DNA from: JAYOFM01 sp038117225
GTDB lineage: Bacteria > Pseudomonadota > Alphaproteobacteria > Rhodospirillales > Casp-alpha2
Length of the DNA stretch: 31,622 bases
Assembly (NCBI GenBank): GCA_038117225.1
Contig: JAYOFM010000030.1
Location: 1 to 31,622 of the forward strand
Reading direction: 5' to 3'
Shown here piece by piece: positions 19,842 through 28,231 of this stretch. A program made the position numbers and the translations under genes. How positions within the stretch are numbered: position 1 is the stretch's first letter; each line of letters opens with the position of its first letter. A model generated the notes under the pieces. That model worked only from the letters and a program-made list of their open reading frames with translations. It was not told the DNA's origin and made no database searches.

Positions 19842-21028
19842 GGCGTTCCATCCGCCAGCATCAAGGCGCCACACTTCCGAAGGGCGGCGATGGCGTCGTC
19901 ATCATAGCCGTGATCGGTCAGGATTTCGAGGCCATGGGCGCCGATATCGGGGGCGGGGCGGCTGTCGTCGCCGGCCGGGTCGGGTACCACGCCCGGGATG
20001 GTTGGGAACGGCATGGCGCCAATGCCCGGCTGTGAAATCATCGGCGCCAGACCTGACGCCTTGACGTTTTCATCGTCCAGCCATTCGCCGAAATCCTTGA
20101 TGAAATCGCAGAGGATATCCTTCTCGCGCATGATCGAGATCCAGTCGGCCGTGGTCTTCTCGCGTAGCCGCGCGTTCATGGTCCAACGCAGCGCCTCGAT
20201 GTTGGCGGCGCGCGCCTCGAAGCTGTTGTAGCGGTCATCGTTGGTCAGTTCGGGCAGGCCCATGGCCTCGCAGATGCTTGCCCATTGCGGTTCCTTGACC
20301 AGGGTGATGGCGATGAAACCGTCCTTGGTTTCGAATGTGCCGGCCGGCGCGTTGAGCAGCCGGGGCTCGCCGTCTTCCAGATGCCACTCGATGATCTTCG
20401 GCGCCAGAAAGGCGCCCATGGCCTGGGTCAGGCTGATGTCGAGGTAGGTTCCCTCGGGCTCATGGCGTTTGGCGAACAGCGCCGCCGCCGCGGCCTGATG
20501 GGCATAGACGCCGGTCACCGTGTCCGGCACAAGCATGCCGACCCGGTGCGGCACCCCGTCCTGGCCCCGGTTGACTGAGATCAGTCCGGAATAGGCCTGG
20601 ATCACCGTGTCGGTCCCGGGCCTGTCATTATAGGGACCGTCCTGACCGAACCCCGAGATCGAGACGTAGATGACGCCCGGATTGACCGCCTTGATGGCGG
20701 CGTAATCGATGCCGCGATGCGTGGCGACTCCCGGGCGCCAGCTTTCGATGAAGAGATCGCAGTCGCTGGCCATGCGTAGCACCACCTCGCGCGCCGCGTC
20801 CTGGTTCAGATCAAGCGCGATGGAACGCTTGCCCCGATTGGCGACCAGATCATGTGGGGTATGGTTGGCGAAGGCGCGGCCGATGCCGCGCATCCAGTCA
20901 CCGCGCGGCGGTTCCACCTTGATGACATCGGCACCCTGTAGCGAAAACAGCCCGGCACAATAGGGGCCGGCGAACCCCAGCGACACATCGACTACCTTGA
21001 GGCCCGCATAGGGCGCCCCGTAACTCAT
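19838..21028 (-). CDS. CaiB/BaiF (type III) CoA-transferase
   Basis: A 396-residue class III CoA-transferase of normal single-domain length. The N-terminal GLKVVDVSLGFAGPYC segment, the VKVEPPRGDW motif and LDLNQDAAREVVLRM are family hallmarks. The catalytic aspartate is most likely the one in PGTDTVIQAYSGL. It moves CoA between carboxylic acids, activating a substrate for the lyases and crotonases in the window. The start at 21028 has AAGGGG upstream; a start at 21103 would overlap the preceding gene. The stop overlaps the dioxygenase start. It is half the size of DddD, the double-domain DMSP CoA-transferase/lyase, so it is not that enzyme. Confidence 0.94.
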   Translation of the reverse strand: MSYGAPYAGLKVVDVSLGFAGPYCAGLFSLQGADVIKVEPPRGDWMRGIGRAFANHTPHDLVANRGKRSIALDLNQDAAREVVLRMASDCDLFIESWRPGVATHRGIDYAAIKAVNPGVIYVSISGFGQDGPYNDRPGTDTVIQAYSGLISVNRGQDGVPHRVGMLVPDTVTGVYAHQAAAAALFAKRHEPEGTYLDISLTQAMGAFLAPKIIEWHLEDGEPRLLNAPAGTFETKDGFIAITLVKEPQWASICEAMGLPELTNDDRYNSFEARAANIEALRWTMNARLREKTTADWISIMREKDILCDFIKDFGEWLDDENVKASGLAPMISQPGIGAMPFPTIPGVVPDPAGDDSRPAPDIGAHGLEILTDHGYDDDAIAALRKCGALMLADGTP

Positions 21029-21078
21029 GCTCGTCCCCTTGTCCGTCGAATGGGCCGGATCGGCAATCCGCCGCTCGC

Positions 21079-21888
21079 TCAACTGCCCGGCTGACCCTGC
21101 CAAAACTTGATGTTGAGATCATGGATCAGATCGTCGTGGCGGTATTCCAGGCAGCGTCTTAGGCCGCCCCAGCTGTAGGTGCCGGGCCGACCCTCGCAAT
21201 AATCGAAGGCCATGCGAGCCTCGCCAAGGGCAATGTCACCGCTTTCCGGCATGGGCAGTTCGTCGCCGATGGCCTGGCGCCAGATGTCGTCGAACCGTCC
21301 CTTCGGCGTCGCCCCCGCTGCCGGCATGGCGTTGGTCAACTCGGCCAGCATTCGGGCGGCGTCGGCCTTGGGTTGCCCGTCGACCGCGGCGGCGCCTTCC
21401 GCGCGCAAGGATCCGGTGGCGTAGGCGATTTCCTTTTCCGTCAGCGGGTCCGTGTCGCCGTCATAGGGTACCGGCAATAGGGTCGCCTTCTCGGCCACTT
21501 CGATGCGTGCCAAGACGGCGCCGAGGCGGCGTAGATCGGTTTCCTTGATGGTCGCGGCGACGGCCATGAAGCCGCGGCTTTCGTTGAAGCGCAGGTGCTC
21601 ACCCGCCGGCAGCCGCCGGTCGGCGCCGGCGGCATCGACGACGACCAGGGTAAAGTGATCGGCGCGCGCCGGTACGTAGGCGAAACCGTATTTCGGTGCC
21701 GGCCGCTGGCGTTGCAGGCAGTAGGTCGACAGATCGGCGCGGCAGACGCCGGCGTCGCAACTCAGGGCGATGCCGCTGGCCGACGGCAGCGCCGCCAATA
21801 CCTGGGGCGCGGCAAGGGCTTCGTTGTTATCGGAAATGCCGAGAGTGATCAGAGCGGTAAGGGCGATGGCGGTAAGGGCTTGGCGCAT
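21079..21888 (-). CDS. Exported protein of unknown function
   Basis: A 269-residue protein with AAGGAGG directly upstream of the ATG. The N-terminus (MRQALTAIALTALITLGI) is a signal peptide, with likely cleavage near ALA-AP around residue 27. Four cysteines follow close to the N-terminus of the mature protein and near the end (ALSCDAGVC, STYCLQRQ, FDYCEGRP, RRCLEYRH), suggesting periplasmic disulfides. No known domain was recognised. It lies 50 bases upstream of the CoA-transferase start and may be cotranscribed with it. Confidence 0.78.
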   Translation of the reverse strand: MRQALTAIALTALITLGISDNNEALAAPQVLAALPSASGIALSCDAGVCRADLSTYCLQRQRPAPKYGFAYVPARADHFTLVVVDAAGADRRLPAGEHLRFNESRGFMAVAATIKETDLRRLGAVLARIEVAEKATLLPVPYDGDTDPLTEKEIAYATGSLRAEGAAAVDGQPKADAARMLAELTNAMPAAGATPKGRFDDIWRQAIGDELPMPESGDIALGEARMAFDYCEGRPGTYSWGGLRRCLEYRHDDLIHDLNIKFWQGQPGS

Positions 21889-21993
21889 GGCGGCCTCCTT
21901 CCAGTTCGCGCATCAGTGGATGATGATGCACCGGTCCTGGATTGAATTCTCACCCGAACCGCCGTGCCCGCGCAAGAGGAGAGCGGACGGTGT

Positions 21994-22443
21994 TCACGCC
22001 AACAGGCGATAGCCGAGGGCGCCGAGCGAGGCGGTGGTCACCACGGCGGCGCCGGCATAACTCAGCGACACCACGCTTTCCGCCAATTGGTGAACCTCCG
22101 CTGGGTCCTTCCGCGCCGCGCGGTCGTATCCGCGAAGGAACGCCACGTGATTATCGTATTGGGCGGCAACCTTGCGCACCCGCACGCCGTTGCGAATCAG
22201 GAACACCACGCCGAACGGAAAACCGAAGATACCGAACAATAGCGCCGCGTCGATGATCGCCGAAAATGCTGACGCCTCTGAACCCGCCCGCAGCGCCAGC
22301 GCTGCGTCCATGACCAGCCACAGGACGATCAGAACCCGCGTCGCCGTGCGGTACTGACGAATTTCGTCGACCAGAAAATCTTCATGATCGGCGGCGATGA
22401 TCAGTCGCAGATTGTCGTCGCGGGGAAAGTCGCCTTCCGCCAC
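21994..22443 (-). CDS. Small membrane protein of unknown function
   Basis: A 149-residue protein with a GTG start at 22443. Hydrophobic stretches are visible at VLIVLWLVMDAALAL, FSAIIDAALLFGIFGF and near the C-terminus (SLSYAGAAVVTTASLGALGY), implying three membrane helices with a charged segment between the second and third. No family was recognised. The ribosome binding site is weak. The start lies 15 bases after the stop of the isocitrate lyase-like gene, so cotranscription is likely. A short inverted repeat (CAGGG at 22447-22451, CCCTG at 22454-22458) lies in that gap. Confidence 0.7.
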   Translation of the reverse strand: MAEGDFPRDDNLRLIIAADHEDFLVDEIRQYRTATRVLIVLWLVMDAALALRAGSEASAFSAIIDAALLFGIFGFPFGVVFLIRNGVRVRKVAAQYDNHVAFLRGYDRAARKDPAEVHQLAESVVSLSYAGAAVVTTASLGALGYRLLA

Positions 22444-22458
22444 TGTCAGGGCACCCTG

Positions 22459-23406
22459 TCATTCCCCGGCGAAGCGTTTCTGGTTCTGCGGGTCGTCGCC
22501 GGTGTGTTCCGGTACCAGCGACTGAGCGACCGAGGAATCGAGCGCCTCGAAATCGTGGTAGCCGATGATCTCGTAGCCCTCGACGCGGCTCAGCATGCGG
22601 TCCTCGAAGCCCTTGGTGCCGTCGTTGGCTTTCATGTGGGCGTATAGATCGCGCATGGCATGGCCGGCGACACGCATGGAGGTGGCTGGCCAGATCACCA
22701 GGTCGTAGCCGAGTTCCTGAAACTCCTCGCCGCTCATCTGCGGGGTGCGGCCGAATTCCGCCATGTTGCACATCTTCGGCCCCGGCACCGCGCGGGCGAA
22801 GGCGCGGAAGTCCTTGGCCGTCGGCAGGCCGTCGGGGAAGGTCAGGTCGGCGCCGGCTTCGCGGTAGGCGTTGGCGCGATCGATGGCGGCGTCCAGGCCG
22901 TCGACACCAGCGGCATCGGTGCGGGCGATGATGACCAAATGGTCGGAGGCTTTGCGCGCGGCGGCGATCTTGGCGACCGCTTCCTCCATCGGAACCAGGC
23001 GTTTGTCGCTCAGGTGGCCGCACTTCTTGGGAAGCAATTGATCCTCGATATGCACGGCGGCGGCGCCGGCCTGCTCAAGCTCCTTGACCGTGCGCATGGC
23101 GTTCAGAGTGCCGCCGTAGCCGACATCTCCGTCGACGACCAAGGGAAGATCGGTGGCGCGCTTGACCATGCGGACATGGAAGCAAAGCTCCTCCAATGTC
23201 ATCACGCCGAGATCGGGCAACCCCATGGCCATGGTGGTCGCGCCGCCGGATATGTACAGCGCCTCGAACCCGGCCTGTTGCGCCAGCAGTCCGGCGAAGG
23301 CGTTATGCGCGCCGGGAACGCGGAGAATTTCCGGCCGGGCGAGAAGTTCCCGCAACCGGTCGCCCGGGAGCCTGATGTCGCGCGTGCCGCCTTCGAGAAA
23401 AGTCAT
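22459..23406 (-). CDS. Isocitrate lyase/PEP mutase family lyase, PrpB-like (1)
   Basis: About 315 residues from the ATG at 23406. Magnesium-site acidic residues are in VVDGDVGYGG and HIEDQ, and the catalytic loop reads KKCGH (about residues 127-131), the signature of isocitrate and 2-methylisocitrate lyases. GGATTMAMGLPD is a normal N-terminal substrate loop. Members cleave methylisocitrate, dimethylmalate or oxaloacetate-like acids; overall size fits PrpB rather than true isocitrate lyase, but no citrate-synthase partner is nearby. The start at 23406 is preferred to 23421 because GAGG lies upstream at good spacing. A second relative of this family lies at 30015-30875. Confidence 0.92.
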   Translation of the reverse strand: MTFLEGGTRDIRLPGDRLRELLARPEILRVPGAHNAFAGLLAQQAGFEALYISGGATTMAMGLPDLGVMTLEELCFHVRMVKRATDLPLVVDGDVGYGGTLNAMRTVKELEQAGAAAVHIEDQLLPKKCGHLSDKRLVPMEEAVAKIAAARKASDHLVIIARTDAAGVDGLDAAIDRANAYREAGADLTFPDGLPTAKDFRAFARAVPGPKMCNMAEFGRTPQMSGEEFQELGYDLVIWPATSMRVAGHAMRDLYAHMKANDGTKGFEDRMLSRVEGYEIIGYHDFEALDSSVAQSLVPEHTGDDPQNQKRFAGE

Positions 23407-23424
23407 GCCTTCCGTCCTCATGCC

Positions 23425-23465
23425 AGAGTGTTTACAAGAGTGTCTAAATTAACATTGTGTACAAT
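23425..23465. promoter_or_regulatory. Divergent control region with operator-like repeats
   Basis: The 78-base gap between the divergent lyase and dioxygenase genes holds a palindrome, ATTGT-GT-ACAAT (23454-23465). It also holds two adjacent 12-base direct repeats (23425-23436 and 23437-23448) agreeing at 10 of 12 positions; each begins AGAGTGT. The first repeat contains TGTTTACA, which shares the TGTNNACA core with the palindrome 27 bases away. TTGTNNACAA sites are typical of GntR-family repressors. No regulator gene is in the window, so the binding protein is unknown. Confidence 0.5.
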
Positions 23466-23484
23466 CTGACCGCATCATAACGCC

Positions 23485-24543
23485 ATGGAACCGACAGTGA
23501 CCAGCATCCCCGATCATCCCGTTGAAGGTCCCGAAGCCTGGAACGCCGCCGCGCTTGGCGCCGACGATGGTTGGATACACCCGCTAAGCGATGCCGACCG
23601 GGCCGAACTGCGGGCCGCCGTCGATCAGGTGAAGGCCGCCGGGCTCGGGCTTTTCCGCTTCGGCCGCGACGACTTTTCGCTGCCGACCCTCGGCCCGCGC
23701 ATGCGCGCCATCATGACGGATGTGGAGCAGGGAAGGGGGTGCGCACTGATGCGTGGCCTCGACGCCGACGCTTATAATCTTAGTGATTTGACGCTGCTCT
23801 ATTGGGGGCTCGGCGTCCACATGGGCACGCCGATCAGCCAGAACGCACGGGGTGATCTCGTCGGCAACGTGCGCGATGCCGGCAAGAGCTACAACGCCGT
23901 CAACATTCGCGGCTACACCACCAACGCCGCCCTGCCGCCCCATTGCGATCCGGCGGATACGGTGTCCCTGCTGTGTGTCACGGCGGCCAGCGCTGGCGGC
24001 GAAAGCCTGATCGCCAGCGCTCCGGCGATTTTTAATGAGCTGCTGGTGAGCGAGCCGGAACTACTGGCGCCCCTGTTCATGGGCTTCCATTTCGATCTGC
24101 GCGGCGAGGGCACCACCGGGGAGGTCAATGAGGTGACGCGCCACCGGGTGCCGATTTTCCATTGGCACGAAGGGCGACTGTCGTGCCGCTACAACCGGCG
24201 CACCATCTTGGATGGCCAGCGCAAGGCCGGGGCACCGCTGGAGGGTATCGACCTGCGCGCCGTCGAGCGCATCACCGAATTAGCCGAGGACGACCGCTTC
24301 CGCTACGAGATGACGTTCCGTCCTGGCGATATCCAGATCCTGTCCAATCACACGGTGCTGCATTTTCGCCGTGCATTCGAAAGCGACCCGGCCGCCAGTG
24401 TCCGCCGTCATCTGTTGCGGCTGTGGACTAACGTGGACGAGGACCTAGCGCGCCCGCTGCGGCCGGAATTCGCCGAACGGCTCAATAACGGTCCGCGTGG
24501 CGGCGTCTACGTAACCGATCGGCACGCGGGGTGGGTTCCCTAA
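23485..24543 (+). CDS. TauD/TfdA family Fe(II)/2-oxoglutarate dioxygenase (2)
   Basis: A 352-residue member of the TauD/TfdA fold, only distantly like the one at 18819-19841. The first two iron ligands are H153 and D155 (PPHCDPADTV). The distal histidine is most likely H293 (NHTVLHFRR, H289 less likely), with arginines at VRRHLLRLW available for 2-oxoglutarate. The N-terminal part (GRGCALMRGLDAD, then LYWGLGVHMGTPISQN) resembles the gamma-butyrobetaine/TfdA-like branch. The substrate is unknown. It diverges from the PrpB-like lyase across a short operator-like region, which suggests joint regulation. It ends 12 bases before the convergent histidine kinase. Confidence 0.92.
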   Translation: MEPTVTSIPDHPVEGPEAWNAAALGADDGWIHPLSDADRAELRAAVDQVKAAGLGLFRFGRDDFSLPTLGPRMRAIMTDVEQGRGCALMRGLDADAYNLSDLTLLYWGLGVHMGTPISQNARGDLVGNVRDAGKSYNAVNIRGYTTNAALPPHCDPADTVSLLCVTAASAGGESLIASAPAIFNELLVSEPELLAPLFMGFHFDLRGEGTTGEVNEVTRHRVPIFHWHEGRLSCRYNRRTILDGQRKAGAPLEGIDLRAVERITELAEDDRFRYEMTFRPGDIQILSNHTVLHFRRAFESDPAASVRRHLLRLWTNVDEDLARPLRPEFAERLNNGPRGGVYVTDRHAGWVP

Positions 24544-24555
24544 GCGGTGCTCTTG

Positions 24556-26309
24556 TTATTGAAGGGCGGATTGCGGCGCCGACGCTTGAATCGGTAAATC
24601 GATCCAGAAAGTCGTACCGATGCCGAGTTCGCTTTCCAAACCCATCTCGCCGCCCATCTCGGTGACCAGGGATTTGCTGATCGACAATCCGATGCCTGTG
24701 CCGTCCGCTGTCGGTTCGTCGCGGGCGAGCCGGTGGAACGGTTGAAAAATCTGATCCTTGGAGGCTGCTGGAATGCCCGGGCCGGTATCGTTGACGCTGA
24801 TGCGGACGCGGCCATTGCCATGGTCGCGGCATTCGAGCGTCACCGTGCCGCCCGGACGATTGAATTTCACGGCATTGGACAGCAGGTTGAGAAGAACCTG
24901 TTTCAGTCGCCGCGGATCGACCTCCATGGTCTTGCATTCACAGATCGCAACTGAATTCGCCACGTCGACGCCGACGTCTCCCGCCAACGCCCGCGCGTTG
25001 GCCAGGCATTCGTCCATCAATGCCGGCAGGTCGACGGATTCCGGCGCGTTGTCCGAGTTGCCGGCCTCGATGCGGGCAAGGTCAAGGACTTGGTTGATGA
25101 GGTCGAGAAGGTGCCGGCTGCTGCGTACAATGTAGCCGAGATTTTGCAATTTTTTCGGATCCGATCTGATCTCCGGGTCCAACTCCAGAACTTGGGCGAA
25201 ACCCATGATCGCGTTCAACGGCGTTCGCAGTTCATGACTCATGGAGGCAAGAAAATCTGATTTGGCGCTACTGGCGGTTTCGGCGGTTCTCTTGGCTGTT
25301 TCCAGATGCGCCGCCATGCGGCGCCGGCGTACGATTTCCGCGGCCTGCAGGGCGATCACGCCCTGGGTATGGCGGATGAACAGACCGACGAACACGCCGA
25401 CGACGATCAAAGAACCGACCAGCGGCAGCACTAAGCGTTGTAGAAATGCCTGGCCGGGCGTTTTTTTTCCGCCAGCTGATGTTCCCAAGGATCGCGCCCG
25501 TCGGCGCCTCGAGCCGCAGGCTTCCACGGTCCGCCGCAGCCGTCGCAGTTTCGAGTTTCAGATCCTCAAGCAGATAATATTCGCCGAGTGCGGCGATGGT
25601 TTCGGTATCGAGTACCGTGGTGAACACCAACATCGGACGATCGCGCCGCTTGAGTTGTTGTTCGGTCGGTTCTTCCGGCGTCATCGCCGCCAAGGCGATG
25701 GCATGGATTTGTCCGTCCATGAGAACGAACCCCGCGTGTGCTTCCGGTTCATCCATCGGCGCTGACTGGGCCTTGTCGATCAGTGGTTTGATGGCGGGGA
25801 GGAGCGCCGCGAAAGCACGCGCATCGACAATGGTGTCGCCTCTATACGGCGACAACGATTTCCCCCAAACTGGATAGCACGAACGACGATGACACGCCGA
25901 ACGTCTCAACCGCGTCGTTCGCGAGCAGCCGCGCTGCCCAGTCACGATCAACCGTTGGAAACAACGCATTGCGCGCCTCGTCCCACCACGCCCAATCCTT
26001 GACCGGCCCGGCCAGTGATCGTTGCGTCTGCGCCAGCGCTGTTCTGGCGAGATGGCGATCGGCGCTCAATGACAAGGCATCCTGTTCGCGAGCGCCGGTC
26101 CACAATATTGCGGCGATGACCAGGGCACAGACAGTCAGGGCGATGGCGACGGGCGCGATCAGGCGAATACCGATCGAGCGCCCGCTTACGGGCTCGTCAA
26201 GCCGCGGCCCGTCGCCAGTCTTGGCGTTGATGTCCGACATCACGGTCATTCGCATCATTCCCGCTGGTGGCTGGGGCGGCCCGGCGTGCACCGAATGAAT
26301 ATTGTGCAT
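24556..26309 (-). pseudogene. CHASE4-type sensor histidine kinase disrupted by two frameshifts
   Basis: Three successive minus-strand frames together spell one membrane sensor kinase. Frame 1 (start at 26309 or more likely 26240) has a membrane helix (IGIRLIAPVAIALTVCALVI) and a CHASE4-like start (VKDWAWWDEARNALF, then SSSFVLSSLGE), then hits a stop near 25851. Frame 2 continues the sensor domain (SPYRGDTIVDARAFAALLPA, later LRLEAPTGAILGNISW). Frame 3 has the second helix (LVLPLVGSLIVVGVFVGLFI), HisKA with SHELRTPLNAIMGF, and HATPase motifs LNLLSNAVKFN, VNDTGPGIP and GTGIGLSISKSL. The breaks fall at a G5 run (25862-25866) and an A8 run (25461-25468, read on the minus strand). Removing one base from each restores a continuous, sensible frame. 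No response regulator is adjacent. Confidence 0.85.
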
Positions 26310-26465
26310 ACCCCGATACTGTCAACGGCCATCAACCCTGGAGGTCATTGGCGATCAGTCTATCGACGCCGGATTATTGGTCTTTGGCGCAAGAGCTTTT
26401 CGGAATTTCCCCGGAGTGTGGTATAGCCGCGCCTAACGGTTAAAAATCCAGGAGCACCACGTTTC

Positions 26466-27431
26466 ATGGCCCACAAGCTCGCCATCCTCGACGACTACCA
26501 GAATTTTTCGCTGACCGCCGCCGATTGGCCGGCGCTCGGCGATGCTGTGGAGATCACGGTGATCGACAAGCATCTTGGTTTCGACGAGGATGCGATCGCG
26601 GCGGCGTTGGAGCCCTTCGACATTCTTGTCGCCATGCGCGAGCGCACACCGTTTCCGGCCTCGCTGCTGACTCGCTTGCCGAACCTGAAGCTGCTGGTCA
26701 CCACCGGCATGCGAAACCTCGCCATCGACATGGTGACGGCGCGCGAACGTGGTGTTGATGTCTGCGGCACCGCCATGCTGCCCTATCCGGCGGCGGAGCA
26801 CGCCATGGCGCTGATCATGGATCTGACCAAGCGCATCTCCACCGAAAACCGAGTGATGCATGAAGGCGGCTGGCAGGCCATCGTCGCCGAGGGATTGAAC
26901 GGCAAGACGCTCGGCCTGCTCGGCCTTGGCAAGCTGGGTGAACGCGTCGCCCGCTTTGGCCAGGCCTTGGAAATGGACGTCATCGCCTGGAGCCAGAACC
27001 TGACCGACGAACGCTGCGCCGAGGTCGGCGGCGTCACCCGGGTGGACAAGAACGAACTGTTCCAACGCGCGGACATCATCAGCGTCCACGTGTTGCTGAG
27101 CGAACGCACCACGGGTCTTGTCGGCGCCGCGGAGCTCGCCCTGATGAAGCCGACGGCCTACATCGTCAACACCTCGCGCGGGCCGATCATCGACGAGGCG
27201 GCGCTGGTGGCGGCGTTGACGGACGGCACCATTCGCGGCGCCGGGATTGATGTTTATGACGTGGAGCCACTGCCGACGGATCATCCGTTGCGCGGCCTCG
27301 ACAATGCCGTGCTGACTGGCCACACCGGTTACGTGGTCGAGGAACTCTATGCCATGGCCTACGGCGAGGCGGTGGCGGATATCCAATCGTGGCTCGACGG
27401 CGCGCCGCAGCGCCTGCTTAACCCGGCATAG
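26466..27431 (+). CDS. D-isomer specific 2-hydroxyacid dehydrogenase
   Basis: A 321-residue NAD-dependent dehydrogenase. The nucleotide site is GLGKLG (153-158), the catalytic arginine R238 is in NTSRGPIID, the glutamate E267 is in DVYDVEPLP and the histidine H286 is in LTGHTGY; the R/E/H triad is complete. It would interconvert a 2-hydroxyacid and a 2-oxoacid. The family includes glycerate, phosphoglycerate and glyoxylate/hydroxypyruvate reductases, and substrate cannot be fixed. CAGGAG precedes the start. It is the first gene of a tight operon with the crotonase (8 bases downstream) and the DddQ-like cupin. The 156-base gap upstream separates it from the divergent kinase. Confidence 0.94.
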   Translation: MAHKLAILDDYQNFSLTAADWPALGDAVEITVIDKHLGFDEDAIAAALEPFDILVAMRERTPFPASLLTRLPNLKLLVTTGMRNLAIDMVTARERGVDVCGTAMLPYPAAEHAMALIMDLTKRISTENRVMHEGGWQAIVAEGLNGKTLGLLGLGKLGERVARFGQALEMDVIAWSQNLTDERCAEVGGVTRVDKNELFQRADIISVHVLLSERTTGLVGAAELALMKPTAYIVNTSRGPIIDEAALVAALTDGTIRGAGIDVYDVEPLPTDHPLRGLDNAVLTGHTGYVVEELYAMAYGEAVADIQSWLDGAPQRLLNPA

Positions 27432-27439
27432 GCGCCGAC

Positions 27440-28228
27440 ATGACCAGCGCCCCCGATCCCATCTTGGTGCAGCGCGCCGGCGATATCGCCATGGTGGTGC
27501 TGAACAATCCGGACAAGCGCAACGCGCTCGGCCTCGCCGCCTGGAAACGGCTGCGCATGGCCATCACGGCGTTCGACGACGACGAGGATCTGCGTTGCAT
27601 CGTTATCCGTGGTGCCGGTGACGAGGCCTTCGCCGCTGGCGCCGACATCGCCGAATTTCCCGACACACGCGCCAACGCGGAACAGGCCATGGCCTATGGC
27701 GCCGTTGTCGAGGACGCGTTGCAGGCGTTGCGGCACTGCCGTCATCCGGTGGTGGCGATGATCCGGGGGGCCTGCACCGGCGGTGGACTGGAAATCGCCA
27801 CTTGCTGCGATCTACGCATCGCCGGCCGCTCGGCGCGTTTGGGGGTGCCGATCAAGCGCCTCGGCCATGCCTTCGCGCCGGCCGAAATGCGCCCGCTTAT
27901 GGATCTGGTGGGTAAAGCGGTGGTACTGGAACTACTGCTGGAAGGTCGTGTGCTGGATGCGGAGGAGGCGCTGGCCAAGGGCCTGGTCAATCGCGTCGTC
28001 GACGATGCCGACCTGGATGCCGAGACCGAGGCCGTGGTCGCCCGCATCACCGAGGGTGCGCCGTTGGCCGCCCGTGCCACCAAGCGTCTGGCTAACCGCA
28101 TGGCCGCAGGCGAGGAAATTTCCGAGGCCGATACTCGCGACGCCTACGCGGTCTGCGATTCCGAGGATTACGCGGAGGGCGTGCGCGCCTTCAACGCCAA
28201 GCGCAAACCAGTATTCAAGGGGCGCTGA
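27440..28228 (+). CDS. Enoyl-CoA hydratase/isomerase (crotonase) family protein (2)
   Basis: A 262-residue crotonase with oxyanion-hole segments AFAAGADIAEF and RGACTGGGLEIATCCDLRIAG. The first catalytic glutamate of classical hydratases (PE in the LPE-type motif) is replaced: the segment reads GVPIKRLGHAF. The second glutamate position appears kept (VVLELLLEG). A simple hydratase reaction is therefore not assured; an isomerase, lyase or thioesterase-like reaction is possible. The C-terminal EGVRAFNAKRKPVFKG is the normal family end. It is sandwiched in an operon, 8 bases after the dehydrogenase and 3 bases before the DddQ-like cupin. Confidence 0.92.
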   Translation: MTSAPDPILVQRAGDIAMVVLNNPDKRNALGLAAWKRLRMAITAFDDDEDLRCIVIRGAGDEAFAAGADIAEFPDTRANAEQAMAYGAVVEDALQALRHCRHPVVAMIRGACTGGGLEIATCCDLRIAGRSARLGVPIKRLGHAFAPAEMRPLMDLVGKAVVLELLLEGRVLDAEEALAKGLVNRVVDDADLDAETEAVVARITEGAPLAARATKRLANRMAAGEEISEADTRDAYAVCDSEDYAEGVRAFNAKRKPVFKGR

Positions 28229-28231
28229 AAC

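Noticed and set aside
18813..19907. 364-codon open frame on the plus strand
   Set aside because: It is the antisense shadow of the TauD/TfdA gene, whose metal-binding motifs are intact.
19838..21028. Possible DddD-type DMSP CoA-transferase, given the DddQ-like cupin in the window
   Set aside because: DddD is a double-domain protein about twice this length; this is an ordinary single-domain CaiB/BaiF protein 7 kb from the cupin.
22447..22458. Short inverted repeat CAGGG-CA-CCCTG in the gap before the membrane protein
   Set aside because: Only five base pairs with a two-base loop; too short to support a terminator or operator.
26298..26309. ATTGTGCAT element resembling half of the operator at 23454-23465
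   Set aside because: The second half-site is missing and the match is too short to separate from chance.
26310..26465. Promoter for the dehydrogenase operon (TATAGC near 26422)
   Set aside because: A weak -10-like box is present but no convincing -35 at standard spacing; not supportable by eye.
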